Assembly: GCA_020847075.1 (NCBI GenBank)
Contig: JADLCS010000041.1
Location: 1 to 64,000, forward strand
DNA: 64,000 nt
Direction of reading: 5' to 3'
Source: Gammaproteobacteria bacterium
Lineage (GTDB): Bacteria; Pseudomonadota; Gammaproteobacteria; SZUA-140
Below are positions 51,857 through 64,000 of this stretch, one piece after another. The translations under genes were made by a program, and so were the position numbers. Each line of letters starts with the position of its first letter. Position 1 is the first letter of the stretch. Under the pieces are notes generated by a model, which did not search any database, was not told where the DNA came from, and saw nothing but the letters and a program-made list of their open reading frames with translations.

Positions 51857-52169
51857 GGTTTTCTCCTGTAGGTAGATGTAATCGGTCCAATGTGACAAGC
51901 CGGGACGATGCCGATTGCTTGTTCACAGAGGTAGTCGCGGCGGGGAGAAAAACCTTACATGAATGCCTTGTCGTTTGGCGGCCGCCGTCCCGCGCCATGA
52001 TCGCGAGATGACGAGCCCGTTTTCCATGGGGGGCCCGCGACCGGGAAGGCTGCAGTAGCGTCGGGCGCGGCTTCAGGATACGCTCATGAAGGGATGCGCC
52101 AGCCTTGCGGAAGGCGCGGCGCGGTGGAGGCCCTATCCACAAAGGCTGAGAGGATAAAGAGAGACCATC

Positions 52170-52817
52170 ATGGATCCGGATTTCTGGCACCAGAAATGGG
52201 AAAGGAACGACATCGGCTTCCACCGGGCCGAGGCCAACCCCTTGCTGGTCGAATACTTCGGGCGGCTGCCCGCGCGGAAAGGCGGCCGGATCTTCCTGCC
52301 CCTGTGCGGCAAGACCCTCGATATCGCCTGGCTGCTCGCCCGGGGCTATCGCGTCGCCGGGGCCGAGCTGAGCCGGACGGCCGTCGAGCAGTTGTTCGCG
52401 GGGCTGGGCGTGGACCCCGGGATAACGGAGACCGGCGAATGGAGCCGCTACAGCGCGTCGGGCATCGACATCTTCGTCGGCGATATCTTCCGCCTGTCCG
52501 GCGCGGCGCTCGGTCCGGTCGACGCGGTCTACGACCGGGCGGCCCTGGTGGCCCTGCCGGCGGAGATGCGCGCGCGGTACACGGCGCACCTGGAGGAGAT
52601 CACGGCCGGGGCGCCGCAGTTGCTGATCTGCTACGAGTACGATCAGGCGCTGGCCGAGGGGCCTCCCTTCTCGGTGTCTGACGAGGAGGTGGACCGGCAT
52701 TACCGGGCCGCTTACGCGCTGACCCGGCTCGCCAGCGTGGAGGTCCCCGGCGGACTGAAGGGGAAATGCGCGGCCCGGGAGAAGGTCTGGCTGCTGAAGG
52801 GTCGGGTCAGCGGCTGA
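52170..52817 (+). CDS. tpm: Thiopurine S-methyltransferase
   Basis: MDPDFWHQKWERNDIGFH; LPLCGKTLDIAWL; VYDRAALVALP. Confidence 0.93.
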   Translation: MDPDFWHQKWERNDIGFHRAEANPLLVEYFGRLPARKGGRIFLPLCGKTLDIAWLLARGYRVAGAELSRTAVEQLFAGLGVDPGITETGEWSRYSASGIDIFVGDIFRLSGAALGPVDAVYDRAALVALPAEMRARYTAHLEEITAGAPQLLICYEYDQALAEGPPFSVSDEEVDRHYRAAYALTRLASVEVPGGLKGKCAAREKVWLLKGRVSG

Positions 52818-53223
52818 TCCCGAAGGCGTTGTCGAGCGCCGCGCGCAGGGTCTGTTCGTCGCGTACGCTGACCAGCACGCCGCGGCGCGCCCCGTCCGGG
52901 CCGAACAGCAGCAGGGCGCTGCCGCCGATCCGCTCCCGCTCCATGAAGGCCTGGCCCGCCTCGGTGTCGATGTCGACGGCGAGGAACTCGATCCGGCCGT
53001 CGTAGTCGCCGCGCACCCGGTTCATCAGCGTCATCAGGTCCAGGCTCTGCACCGCCTCCTTGTTGTGGGTGAGCACGACCACGTTGCCGCCCTGGCCGAT
53101 GCGCGACAGGTCGTCGCTGAAGCCCCGGGGCAGCATCATGAAGGCGATGACCAGCAGGGCGGCGATGATCCCGACGGTGATCAGGCTGGAGCGCAGGGCG
53201 GATCCGGATTCGTTGTGGCGCAT
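52807..53223 (-). CDS. Thioredoxin-like-fold membrane-anchored protein
   Basis: N-terminal TM and thioredoxin-like pattern. Confidence 0.6.
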   Translation of the reverse strand: MRHNESGSALRSSLITVGIIAALLVIAFMMLPRGFSDDLSRIGQGGNVVVLTHNKEAVQSLDLMTLMNRVRGDYDGRIEFLAVDIDTEAGQAFMERERIGGSALLLFGPDGARRGVLVSVRDEQTLRAALDNAFGISR

Positions 53224-53354
53224 GGCGCCATCATAGCGGGTCCCGCCGCGAAAAAGAACGGGGCGCGTATGGATCGAACGGGCGCCCAGGCAGTAAGATA
53301 CGCCCATCGGTGCCCGGGGTGATCGGGCGATCTTGTGACGGGGGAGCGCGCGCA

Positions 53355-53669
53355 GTGAGCCAGTTCGACGATGTCAGCGTGGTGAAGAAGGCCAATGTCT
53401 ATTTCGACGGCCGGTGCGTCTCGCACACCGTGTTGTTCCCGGACGGCGGCCGCAAGAGCGTCGGCGTGATCCTCCCCGGCGCGCCGCTCACCTTCAACAC
53501 CGGCGCGCCCGAGGTGATGGAGCTGACCGACGGCCGCTGCCGCGTGCGCCTGCCCGGCGCGTCCGACTGGCGGACCCTGGGCGCTGGCCAGTCGTTCGAG
53601 GTGCCGGCCGACAGCCGCTTCGACATCGAGGCGCTGGAGACGCTCCACTACGTGTGCCATTTCGGCTGA
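53355..53669 (+). CDS. ppnP: Pyrimidine/purine nucleoside phosphorylase (DUF1255)
   Basis: [32 protein letters not shown]. Confidence 0.93.
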   Translation: MSQFDDVSVVKKANVYFDGRCVSHTVLFPDGGRKSVGVILPGAPLTFNTGAPEVMELTDGRCRVRLPGASDWRTLGAGQSFEVPADSRFDIEALETLHYVCHFG

Positions 53670-53683
53670 ACGGGGCGCGCGTC

Positions 53684-55159
53684 GTGGACGGAGGGGTGCG
53701 GATCGGCGGGCATACGGGCGGCATGATCGCGCTGCCGCTGCGCATGGCGAATCGCCACGGGTTGATCAGCGGCGCGACCGGCACCGGCAAGACCGTGACC
53801 CTGCAGGTGATCGCGGAGGGCTTCGCGCGCGCCGGGGTGCCGGTGTTCATGGCGGACGTGAAGGGCGATCTGTCCGGGCTGGCGATGGCCGGGTCGCCGT
53901 CGGAACGCATCGCCAGGCGCGTCGCCGACCTCGGCCTGGCGGACTATGCCCAGCGCGCCTATCCGGCCGTGTTCTGGGACCTGTTCGGCCAGCGCGGCCA
54001 CCCGGTCCGCGCCACCGTGTCCGACATGGGGCCGCTGCTGCTGGCCAATCTGCTCGAGCTCAACGACACCCAGACCGGCGTGCTGCACGCGGTGTTCAAG
54101 ATCGCCGACGATCAGGGGCTGCTGCTGCTCGACATGAAGGATTTGCGCGCCATGCTGACCTGGGTGGCGGAGCACGCGAAGGAGCTGCAGGCGACCTACG
54201 GCAATATGAACACCGTCAGCATCGCGGCCATCCAGCGCGGCCTGCTGGTGCTGGAGCAGCAGGGGGCGGAACGGTTCTTCGGCGAGCCGCAGGTCGCGCT
54301 GGCCGATCTGATGCAGGCGGATTTCTCCGGCAACGGCGTCATCTCCGTGCTGGACGCCACCGCGCTGATGACGCGGCCGCGGCTGTACTCGATGTTCCTG
54401 CTGTGGCTGCTCGCCGAGCTGTTCGAGCAGTTACCGGAGGTGGGCGATCCGGACAAGCCGCGCCTGGTGTTCTTTTTCGACGAGGCGCACCTGCTGTTCG
54501 ACGACGCGCCCAAGGCGCTGGTCGACAAGATCGAACAGGTGGTGCGCCTGATCCGCTCCAAGGGCGTCGGCGTGTATTTCGTCACCCAGAGCCCGCTCGA
54601 CATCCCGGAGGACGTGCTGGGCCAGCTCGGCAACCGCGTGCAGCATGCCCTGCGCGCCTTCACGCCCAAGGACCAGAAGGCGGTTAAGGCCGCCGCGCAG
54701 ACCTTCCGCGCGAACGCCGGTCTCGATACCGCCAGGATCATCACCGAGCTGGGGGTGGGTGAGGCGCTGGTGTCGGTGCTGGACGCCCAGGGCCGGCCGA
54801 CCCCGGTGGAGCGCGCGCTGATCTGCCCGCCGGAATCGCGCATCGGGCCGTTGACCGACGCGGAACGCGCCGAGCGCCTGGCGCGCTCCCCGCTCAAGGG
54901 CCGTTACGAACAGGAGCTGGACCGCGTCTCCGCCTATGAATCGCTCAAGCAGCGCGCCGACGTCGAGGCGCAGCAGGCGGCGGTCGAACGCGCGCAACGC
55001 GACCAGCCGGTGCTGGCGCGCACGCCGCGCGGGACGGGGCGTACCCGGCAGACCCCGGTCGAGGCTATGGCCCAGAGCGCGGCGCGCGCCATCGGCAGCT
55101 CGATCGGGCGCCAGATCGTGCGCGGCGTGCTGGGCTCGCTGCTCGGCAAGAAGCGCTAG
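53684..55159 (+). CDS. HerA-like (DUF853) ATPase, start approximate
   Basis: [39 protein letters not shown]. Confidence 0.92.
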   Translation: MDGGVRIGGHTGGMIALPLRMANRHGLISGATGTGKTVTLQVIAEGFARAGVPVFMADVKGDLSGLAMAGSPSERIARRVADLGLADYAQRAYPAVFWDLFGQRGHPVRATVSDMGPLLLANLLELNDTQTGVLHAVFKIADDQGLLLLDMKDLRAMLTWVAEHAKELQATYGNMNTVSIAAIQRGLLVLEQQGAERFFGEPQVALADLMQADFSGNGVISVLDATALMTRPRLYSMFLLWLLAELFEQLPEVGDPDKPRLVFFFDEAHLLFDDAPKALVDKIEQVVRLIRSKGVGVYFVTQSPLDIPEDVLGQLGNRVQHALRAFTPKDQKAVKAAAQTFRANAGLDTARIITELGVGEALVSVLDAQGRPTPVERALICPPESRIGPLTDAERAERLARSPLKGRYEQELDRVSAYESLKQRADVEAQQAAVERAQRDQPVLARTPRGTGRTRQTPVEAMAQSAARAIGSSIGRQIVRGVLGSLLGKKR

Positions 55160-55227
55160 GGCACCGTTGATATGGGGGCGGATTTAAATAAATCTGTCCC
55201 CGATTTACGCTTTGTGTGAGAGGACTC

Positions 55228-55791
55228 GTGAAGGCGAACGAACTGAAGCGCGGCATGGTCATCCAGGTGGACGGCCACAATATCCTGATCCTGCAGACCA
55301 CGGTACAGACCGCGTCCTCGCGCAGCGGCAATACGCTGTACAAGGTGCGCGGGCGCAACATCGTCACGCGGCATAAGTTCGAGCGCGGCTTCAAGGGCGA
55401 CGACCCGGTGGAGGAGGTGGAATTCGCGCGCCGTCCGGTGCAGTTCCTGTTCCGCGATGCCGACGGCTGCACCTTCATGGACAGCGAGAGCTACGAGCAG
55501 TTTACGGTGCCGGAGGACTCCATCGAGGAAGAGCTCCAGTACATCAGCGACGGGCTCGAGGGCCTGGCCGCGCTGGTGGCGGACGACAAGGTGCTGGGCA
55601 TCGAGCTGCCGCCGACCATTGCGCTCGCCATCGTCGAGTGCGCGCCCGGCATCAAGGGCGCCTCGGCCTCCGCGCGCAGCAAGCCGGCGACGCTAGCCAC
55701 CGGGCTGGTGGTGCAGGTGCCGGAATACCTCGAACCGGGCGACGTGATCAAGGTCAATACCGAGACCGGCGCCTATATGTCGCGCGCCTGA
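55228..55791 (+). CDS. efpL: Elongation factor P-like protein EfpL/YeiP (GTG start assumed)
   Basis: KANELKRGMVIQVDGHNILI; C-terminal EPGDVIKVNTETGAYMSRA. Confidence 0.92.
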   Translation: MKANELKRGMVIQVDGHNILILQTTVQTASSRSGNTLYKVRGRNIVTRHKFERGFKGDDPVEEVEFARRPVQFLFRDADGCTFMDSESYEQFTVPEDSIEEELQYISDGLEGLAALVADDKVLGIELPPTIALAIVECAPGIKGASASARSKPATLATGLVVQVPEYLEPGDVIKVNTETGAYMSRA

Positions 55792-55836
55792 GACGCCGCG
55801 GACCGTTCGTGACGCCGTTCCCTCCCATCATCTCCG

Positions 55837-57654
<1,818 letters not shown>

Positions 57655-57805
57655 GGCCGATATGAAAAATTTATCAGGACAATCATCGAGTAAACAGCGA
57701 TCGTCCCGGTGGGGCGGGCAAGCCCGGCGGCGCCCGTGCCAGGATCCGCGGGGCGGCGGCGGGGCGGGGCGGAACGGGGCGCTCCGCGGCCCATGACACA
57801 GTGTT

Positions 57806-57834
57806 TTGCCGTCCGCCGCGGGTTTCTGTATAGT
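57806..57834 (+). promoter_or_regulatory. Sigma70-like promoter TTGCCG-N17-TATAGT upstream of csp gene
   Basis: -35 57806-57811, spacer 17, -10 57829-57834. Confidence 0.55.
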
Positions 57835-57950
57835 AGCCGGGTCGCAGCTTATTTCTTGTGGCAGTTCGGTGCAGCCCTCCTGTTGTTCGGAAGACCCTCC
57901 GCAGACTCGCACTACAAGAACTACTGCAAACATTAAAATTTTTTGATTGA

Positions 57951-58163
<213 letters not shown>

Positions 58164-58194
58164 GCGTCCGACACTGCCTACGCAGCGTCAGACC

Positions 58195-58228
58195 GGAACC
58201 CCGCCCTCGTGGCGGGGTTCTTATTTTC
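58195..58228 (+). terminator. Rho-independent terminator after csp
   Basis: GAACCCCGCC-CTCGT-GGCGGGGTTC then TTATTTT. Confidence 0.85.
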
Positions 58229-58291
58229 CGGCTCGCGCCTCGCGTCTTTGTTTATCTCCTTTACCATTCATCCTGCGGAAATCCGATTGAA

Positions 58292-58368
58292 TCGTCATTC
58301 CCGCGCAGGCGGGAATCCAGTCTGATCAGGATCGACAAATCCTGGATCCCTGCCTGCGCGGGGATGAC

Positions 58369-58370
<2 letters not shown>
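58292..58370. repeat. dRS3-like inverted repeat GTCATTCCCGCGCAGGCGGGAATCCAG...CTGGATCCCTGCCTGCGCGGGGATGAC
   Basis: Imperfect long inverted repeat. Confidence 0.85.
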
Positions 58371-59982
<1,612 letters not shown>

Positions 59983-59983
59983 G

Positions 59984-60048
59984 AAAAGGGGTCAGACCCC
60001 TTTTCTTACTGTCTCTATACTCGGTAGGAAAAGGGGTCTGACCCCTTA
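59984..60048. repeat. GGGGTCAGACCCC palindrome pair
   Basis: AAAAGGGGTCAGACCCCTTTT and AAAAGGGGTCTGACCCCTT. Confidence 0.92.
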
Positions 60049-60049
60049 A

Positions 60050-61396
60050 TTACGCCCCGCCGCGGCTGCCGCTGCGATGCATGCCCTGGGGACGGCTCGT
60101 GCCTGGGCGTCCGCCCTGCGGGCGATGGCGTCCGCCGCCGGACGGCCGGTCGTGCGCCGGTCGGCCGCCGCCGGGCCGTTGCCCCGCGCTGCGGCTCGGC
60201 GGGTTGCGGCCACCGCCGCTCGCGCCGCGCCCGTTGAGGATCGGCTCGGGTTTGATGGAAGGATCGGGCTCGTAGCCGGGGACGACCTCCCGCGGGATCG
60301 GGCGTTTGATCACGCGCTCGATGTCCTGCAGCAGCTTGAGCTCGTCCACGCAGACCAGCGAGACCGCCGCCCCCTCGTTGCCGGCGCGGCCGGTGCGGCC
60401 GATGCGATGGACGTAGTCCTCGGGCACGTTCGGCAGTTCGAAGTTCACCACATGCGGCAGTTGATCGATGTCGATCCCGCGCGCCGCGATGTCGGTCGCC
60501 ACCAGCGCGCGCACCGTGCCCTGCTTGAAGTCGGCCAACGCGCGCGTGCGCGCGCCCTGGCTCTTGTTGCCGTGGATGGCGGCGCAGCGGATGCCGTCGC
60601 TCTCGAGCTGGCGTGCCAGGCGGTCGGCGCCGTGCTTGGTGCGGGTGAACACCAGCACTTGGCGCCAGTTCCGCGAACCGATCAGATAGGACAGCAGTTC
60701 GCGCTTGCGCGTGCGGTCGACGGGATGGATGGTCTGGGTCACGGTCTCGGCCGCGGTATTGCGCCGCGCCACCTCGATCAGGGCGGGGTCGCGCAGCAGC
60801 GAGTCGGCCAGCCGTTTGATCTCGTCCGGGAAGGTGGCGGAGAACAGCAGATTCTGGCGCTGTTTCGGCAGCAGGGCGAGGATGCGGCGGATGTCGTGGA
60901 TGAAGCCCATGTCGAGCATGCGATCGGCCTCGTCGAGCACCAGGATCTCGATCCGGGACAGGTCGACGTTCTTCTGCGCGACGTGGTCGAGCAGGCGCCC
61001 CGGCGTGGCGATCAGGATGTCGACGCCGCGGCGCAGCGTGGCGATCTGCGGGTTGATGCCGACGCCGCCGAAGATCACGGCGGATTTCAGCGGCAGATGA
61101 CGGCCGTAGGCGGCGACGCTGTCGCCGACCTGCGCCGCGAGCTCGCGCGTCGGCGCCAGGATCAGGGCGCGCACGTGGCGGCGGCCGCCGGCATGGGGCC
61201 GCGCGTTGAGCAGTTGCAGCAGCGGCAGCGTGAAGCCGGCGGTCTTGCCGGTGCCGGTCTGGGCGCCGGCGAGGATATCGCCCCCGGCGAGGATCACCGG
61301 GATGGCTTGGCGCTGGATCGGCGTGGGTTCGGTGTAGCCCTGTTCGGCGACGGCGCGCAACACTGCGGCCGACAGGCCGAGGGTATCGAATGACAT
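60050..61396 (-). CDS. rhlE: DEAD-box RNA helicase RhlE-like
   Basis: [43 protein letters not shown]; basic Gly/Arg-rich tail. Confidence 0.94.
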   Translation of the reverse strand: MSFDTLGLSAAVLRAVAEQGYTEPTPIQRQAIPVILAGGDILAGAQTGTGKTAGFTLPLLQLLNARPHAGGRRHVRALILAPTRELAAQVGDSVAAYGRHLPLKSAVIFGGVGINPQIATLRRGVDILIATPGRLLDHVAQKNVDLSRIEILVLDEADRMLDMGFIHDIRRILALLPKQRQNLLFSATFPDEIKRLADSLLRDPALIEVARRNTAAETVTQTIHPVDRTRKRELLSYLIGSRNWRQVLVFTRTKHGADRLARQLESDGIRCAAIHGNKSQGARTRALADFKQGTVRALVATDIAARGIDIDQLPHVVNFELPNVPEDYVHRIGRTGRAGNEGAAVSLVCVDELKLLQDIERVIKRPIPREVVPGYEPDPSIKPEPILNGRGASGGGRNPPSRSAGQRPGGGRPAHDRPSGGGRHRPQGGRPGTSRPQGMHRSGSRGGA

Positions 61397-61784
61397 GAGA
61401 TTCTCCTGCTTGGGTGTTCCCGGATCGTTACGGGTCCGGGACATTCGGGTGCGATGAACGCTGGGTTCGGGTCCGCTGGCCTGGTTTCAATCGGGGGCGC
61501 GGACGGCCCCGCGCTGGCATGGCGGGCATTATACGTAAATTCGCCGCCGGATGCGTCCTTTATTTGCAGGGACTCCGGTGCAGCCCCGGGCGCCGCCGCC
61601 CGCCGCACCCGCGGGGCGGGTTTGTGGCAATAGGGTATGGATGGTGCAATCCGGCGGGCACAAGAAACGTGCCCCCTGCGGGTGCGCGCGTATCGGGCAA
61701 GCAGGGTTCCGGGGTGCCGCGCCGGGCGCTCCGGGGTATCATGTGCGGGGATCATCGGCCCCGCGGGGCCGCGACGGGAGGAGC

Positions 61785-62594
61785 ATGAACGGAAAGACCA
61801 AGACCGAGAACATGGCGTTATTCTGCGATTTCGAGAACGTGGCGCTGGGCGTGCAGGACGCGCGCTACGCCGCCTTCGACGTCCAGAAGGTGCTGGAGCG
61901 CCTGCTGCTCAAGGGCAGCATCGTGGTGAAGAAGGCATACTGCGACTGGGAACGCTACAAGGACTTCAAGAAATCGATGCACGAGGCGGCCTTCGAGCTG
62001 ATCGAGATCCCGCACGTGCGCATGTCCGGCAAGAACTCGGCCGACATCCGCATGGTGGTGGATGCGCTTGACCTGTGCTACACCAAGGAGCATGTCGACA
62101 CCTTCGTCATCATCAGCGGTGACTCGGACTTCTCCCCGCTGGTGAGCAAGCTGCGCGAGAACAACAAGGTGGTGATCGGCGTCGGTGTGAAGAAATCCAC
62201 CTCCGATCTGCTGATCTCCAACTGCGACGAGTTTATCTTCTACGACGACCTGGTGCGGGGCGCGGAGAAGCAGGCCAAGGCGCGCCGACGCAGCGCGCCC
62301 AAGGCCAGCAAGAAGACCGAGGAGGGGGTGCAGGAGGACAAGAAGCAGGCGGCGCTGGACCTGGTGCTGGAGACGGTCGCGGACCTGTTCGGGGAGCGCG
62401 GCGAGGAGGACAAGGTATGGGGCTCGATGGTCAAGCAGGCGTTGAAGCGCCGCAAGCCGGGCTTCAACGAGACCTATCACGGCTTCCGCACCTTCGGCAA
62501 GCTGCTGGAGGAGGCGCAGGAGCGCAAGCTGCTGGAGCTGGAGCACGACGAAAAGTCGGGCGGCTACATCATCAAGAGCTATAACCACGACTGA
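61785..62594 (+). CDS. NYN-domain protein (LabA/DUF88) with C-terminal OST-HTH/LOTUS-like region
   Basis: ALFCDFENVALGV; DIRMVVDALDL; FVIISGDSDFSPLV. Confidence 0.92.
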   Translation: MNGKTKTENMALFCDFENVALGVQDARYAAFDVQKVLERLLLKGSIVVKKAYCDWERYKDFKKSMHEAAFELIEIPHVRMSGKNSADIRMVVDALDLCYTKEHVDTFVIISGDSDFSPLVSKLRENNKVVIGVGVKKSTSDLLISNCDEFIFYDDLVRGAEKQAKARRRSAPKASKKTEEGVQEDKKQAALDLVLETVADLFGERGEEDKVWGSMVKQALKRRKPGFNETYHGFRTFGKLLEEAQERKLLELEHDEKSGGYIIKSYNHD

Positions 62595-62824
62595 AGATCC
62601 GGGGGCGAACGGGTTCCCGTTCATCCCTCCGTGTCCAGTATCGAAGACGTGGATGTTTCACCGGCGCGTCCTCCCGGTCCTGCCGCAGGCCATTGAACGG
62701 GTAATTGTCTTTTCCCTGCGGCGGGTCGCCGGGCGGCCGGCTTCTCCTCGTTTCTGCCCCGTCTTCAGGTGTGCTTCAGCCTCTCTTGCGATACTGCGCC
62801 AGGCAGTGGCAAGACGAGGTGGAT

Positions 62825-63535
62825 ATGCACACTCTTTATTTTCGTAAACGCGGGCAGCTTCTCGCCGAACTCGCGTTCGACAGCGGTACCTTGAAGCGCG
62901 TCACACCGCTCCAGCCGGCGGTGATAGACATCCCGGGGCATTTCACGCCCGGACGGGTGAGGAGCGAGGACTTCATCAGGAGTCATTTTCGCGCGAGCTA
63001 CGGCGCGGAGATCAGCGTCTCGTATCCCACCCTGATGAGTGTCCAGAACGGGGACGGGCGTATCCTCGCCGCGGCCGGGTTCCGGCCGGCCGTGCAGGGG
63101 CCGTTGTTTCTCGAACAGTACACCCGCACCCCCATCGAGGATGTTCTGAGTCGTTTATACGGCGAGACGGTTGCCCGTCATGAAGTCGCGGAGATCGGCA
63201 ATCTCGCCTCGGAAGGGAAGGGCGCGTCCGTTTTCCTGTTCGCCGCCATCGCCTCCTACCTGCTGCGGCAGGATATCCGTTTCGCCGCGGTCACCGGCAC
63301 GAAAAAACTTCACCGCCGGTTCGAGATACTGGGATTCCAGCCCCGGGTCCTGTGCGAAGCGGATCCCGCGACGCTGGAAGGCCCGCAGGAGCAATGGGGC
63401 CGCTACTATGAGAGCGAGCCACGCGTCCTGGCGGGCTCGCTGGAGGCCAGCATACTCCGCCTGAACGAGCAACTGGGCGCCGTTTATTCGGAGAACGGCA
63501 GGCATCTGTTGCCGCGCCTGCACCGTGTGTCCTGA
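62825..63535 (+). CDS. Thermostable hemolysin family protein (PF12261-like)
   Basis: IRSHFRASYGAEISVSYPTLMSV...AAGFRPA..LFLEQY...EIGNLAS. Confidence 0.85.
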   Translation: MHTLYFRKRGQLLAELAFDSGTLKRVTPLQPAVIDIPGHFTPGRVRSEDFIRSHFRASYGAEISVSYPTLMSVQNGDGRILAAAGFRPAVQGPLFLEQYTRTPIEDVLSRLYGETVARHEVAEIGNLASEGKGASVFLFAAIASYLLRQDIRFAAVTGTKKLHRRFEILGFQPRVLCEADPATLEGPQEQWGRYYESEPRVLAGSLEASILRLNEQLGAVYSENGRHLLPRLHRVS

Positions 63536-63544
63536 GCCGATCCC

Positions 63545-64000
63545 ATGAGCGGGATACTGCATCAGATCGCACACCATGCACGCCGGGAACCCGGGATCCC
63601 GGCGCTTGCCGACGGCAGCGGCAGCGTCACGTACGGCGATCTTCATGGTGAGATCGCCGCGCGCGCTTCACGCCTGCGGGCGGCGGATTGCCGCGTGCTG
63701 GGGATCGCCGGAGACAATGGCATCGAATGGATGCTGTGGGATCTCGCCGCCTTGGCCGCGGACACGGTCTGTGTCCCTCTGCCGCCCTTTTTCGGGGTCG
63801 GGCAGCTCGAGCATGTGCTGCAGACGGCCGGGGTTTCCCACATCGCGGACGTGAATGGTCTCGAATCGACGGGAACGAAGGCATTGCCGCGCCTGCCGGC
63901 GGGGACCTCCAAGATCACCTTCACGTCGGGCACCACGGGCAGGCCCAAGGGCGTCTGCCTGCCGCAGCACGCGCTCGAACGCGTGGCGCGCGGCGTCGGC
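63545..64000 (+). CDS. AMP-binding acyl-CoA synthetase-like protein, truncated by window end
   Basis: MSGILHQIAHHARREPGIPALADGSGSVTYGDL...ITFTSGTTGRPKGVCLPQ; open at the edge so absent from the ORF track. Confidence 0.9.
   Translation, partial: MSGILHQIAHHARREPGIPALADGSGSVTYGDLHGEIAARASRLRAADCRVLGIAGDNGIEWMLWDLAALAADTVCVPLPPFFGVGQLEHVLQTAGVSHIADVNGLESTGTKALPRLPAGTSKITFTSGTTGRPKGVCLPQHALERVARGVG

Overview
GC-rich proteobacterial chromosomal window with about 70 supportable CDSs; it looks gamma-proteobacterial by gene content (inference). No tRNA, rRNA, CRISPR array or integrase was recognised. Left part (about 0.4-13.5 kb): a defence island with an Xre/RES toxin-antitoxin pair and a type I R-M locus. 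hsdM-hsdS is separated from hsdR by a translationally coupled five-gene cassette, a DUF4143 ATPase and a RhuM/Fic protein. The cassette (4777-8056) encodes a DUF4231/SLATT-like membrane protein, a TGT-like protein, an OGG-like HhH glycosylase, a QueC-like PP-loop enzyme and a TIR-like protein. TGT+OGG+QueC is the ancillary set known from type IV CBASS, but no CD-NTase is seen. The TIR protein next to QueC begins MGGSYGGGLGSS, so it may take the place of the CD-NTase as a substrate for N-terminal modification. This is the best candidate for an undescribed system. The rest is mostly housekeeping genes (deaD, gltA, an ABC exporter, slyD, ppnP, efpL, recQ, ybiT-like, rhlE and others). The second theme is dense palindromic repeats: a GGGGACRGA...TCYGTCCCC family, often nested and sometimes fused to genes; a GGGGTCAGACCCC family; two RAYT (REP-associated Y1 transposase) genes; and heptanucleotide tandem arrays. 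All family calls were made by eye from translated motifs; no searches were run.
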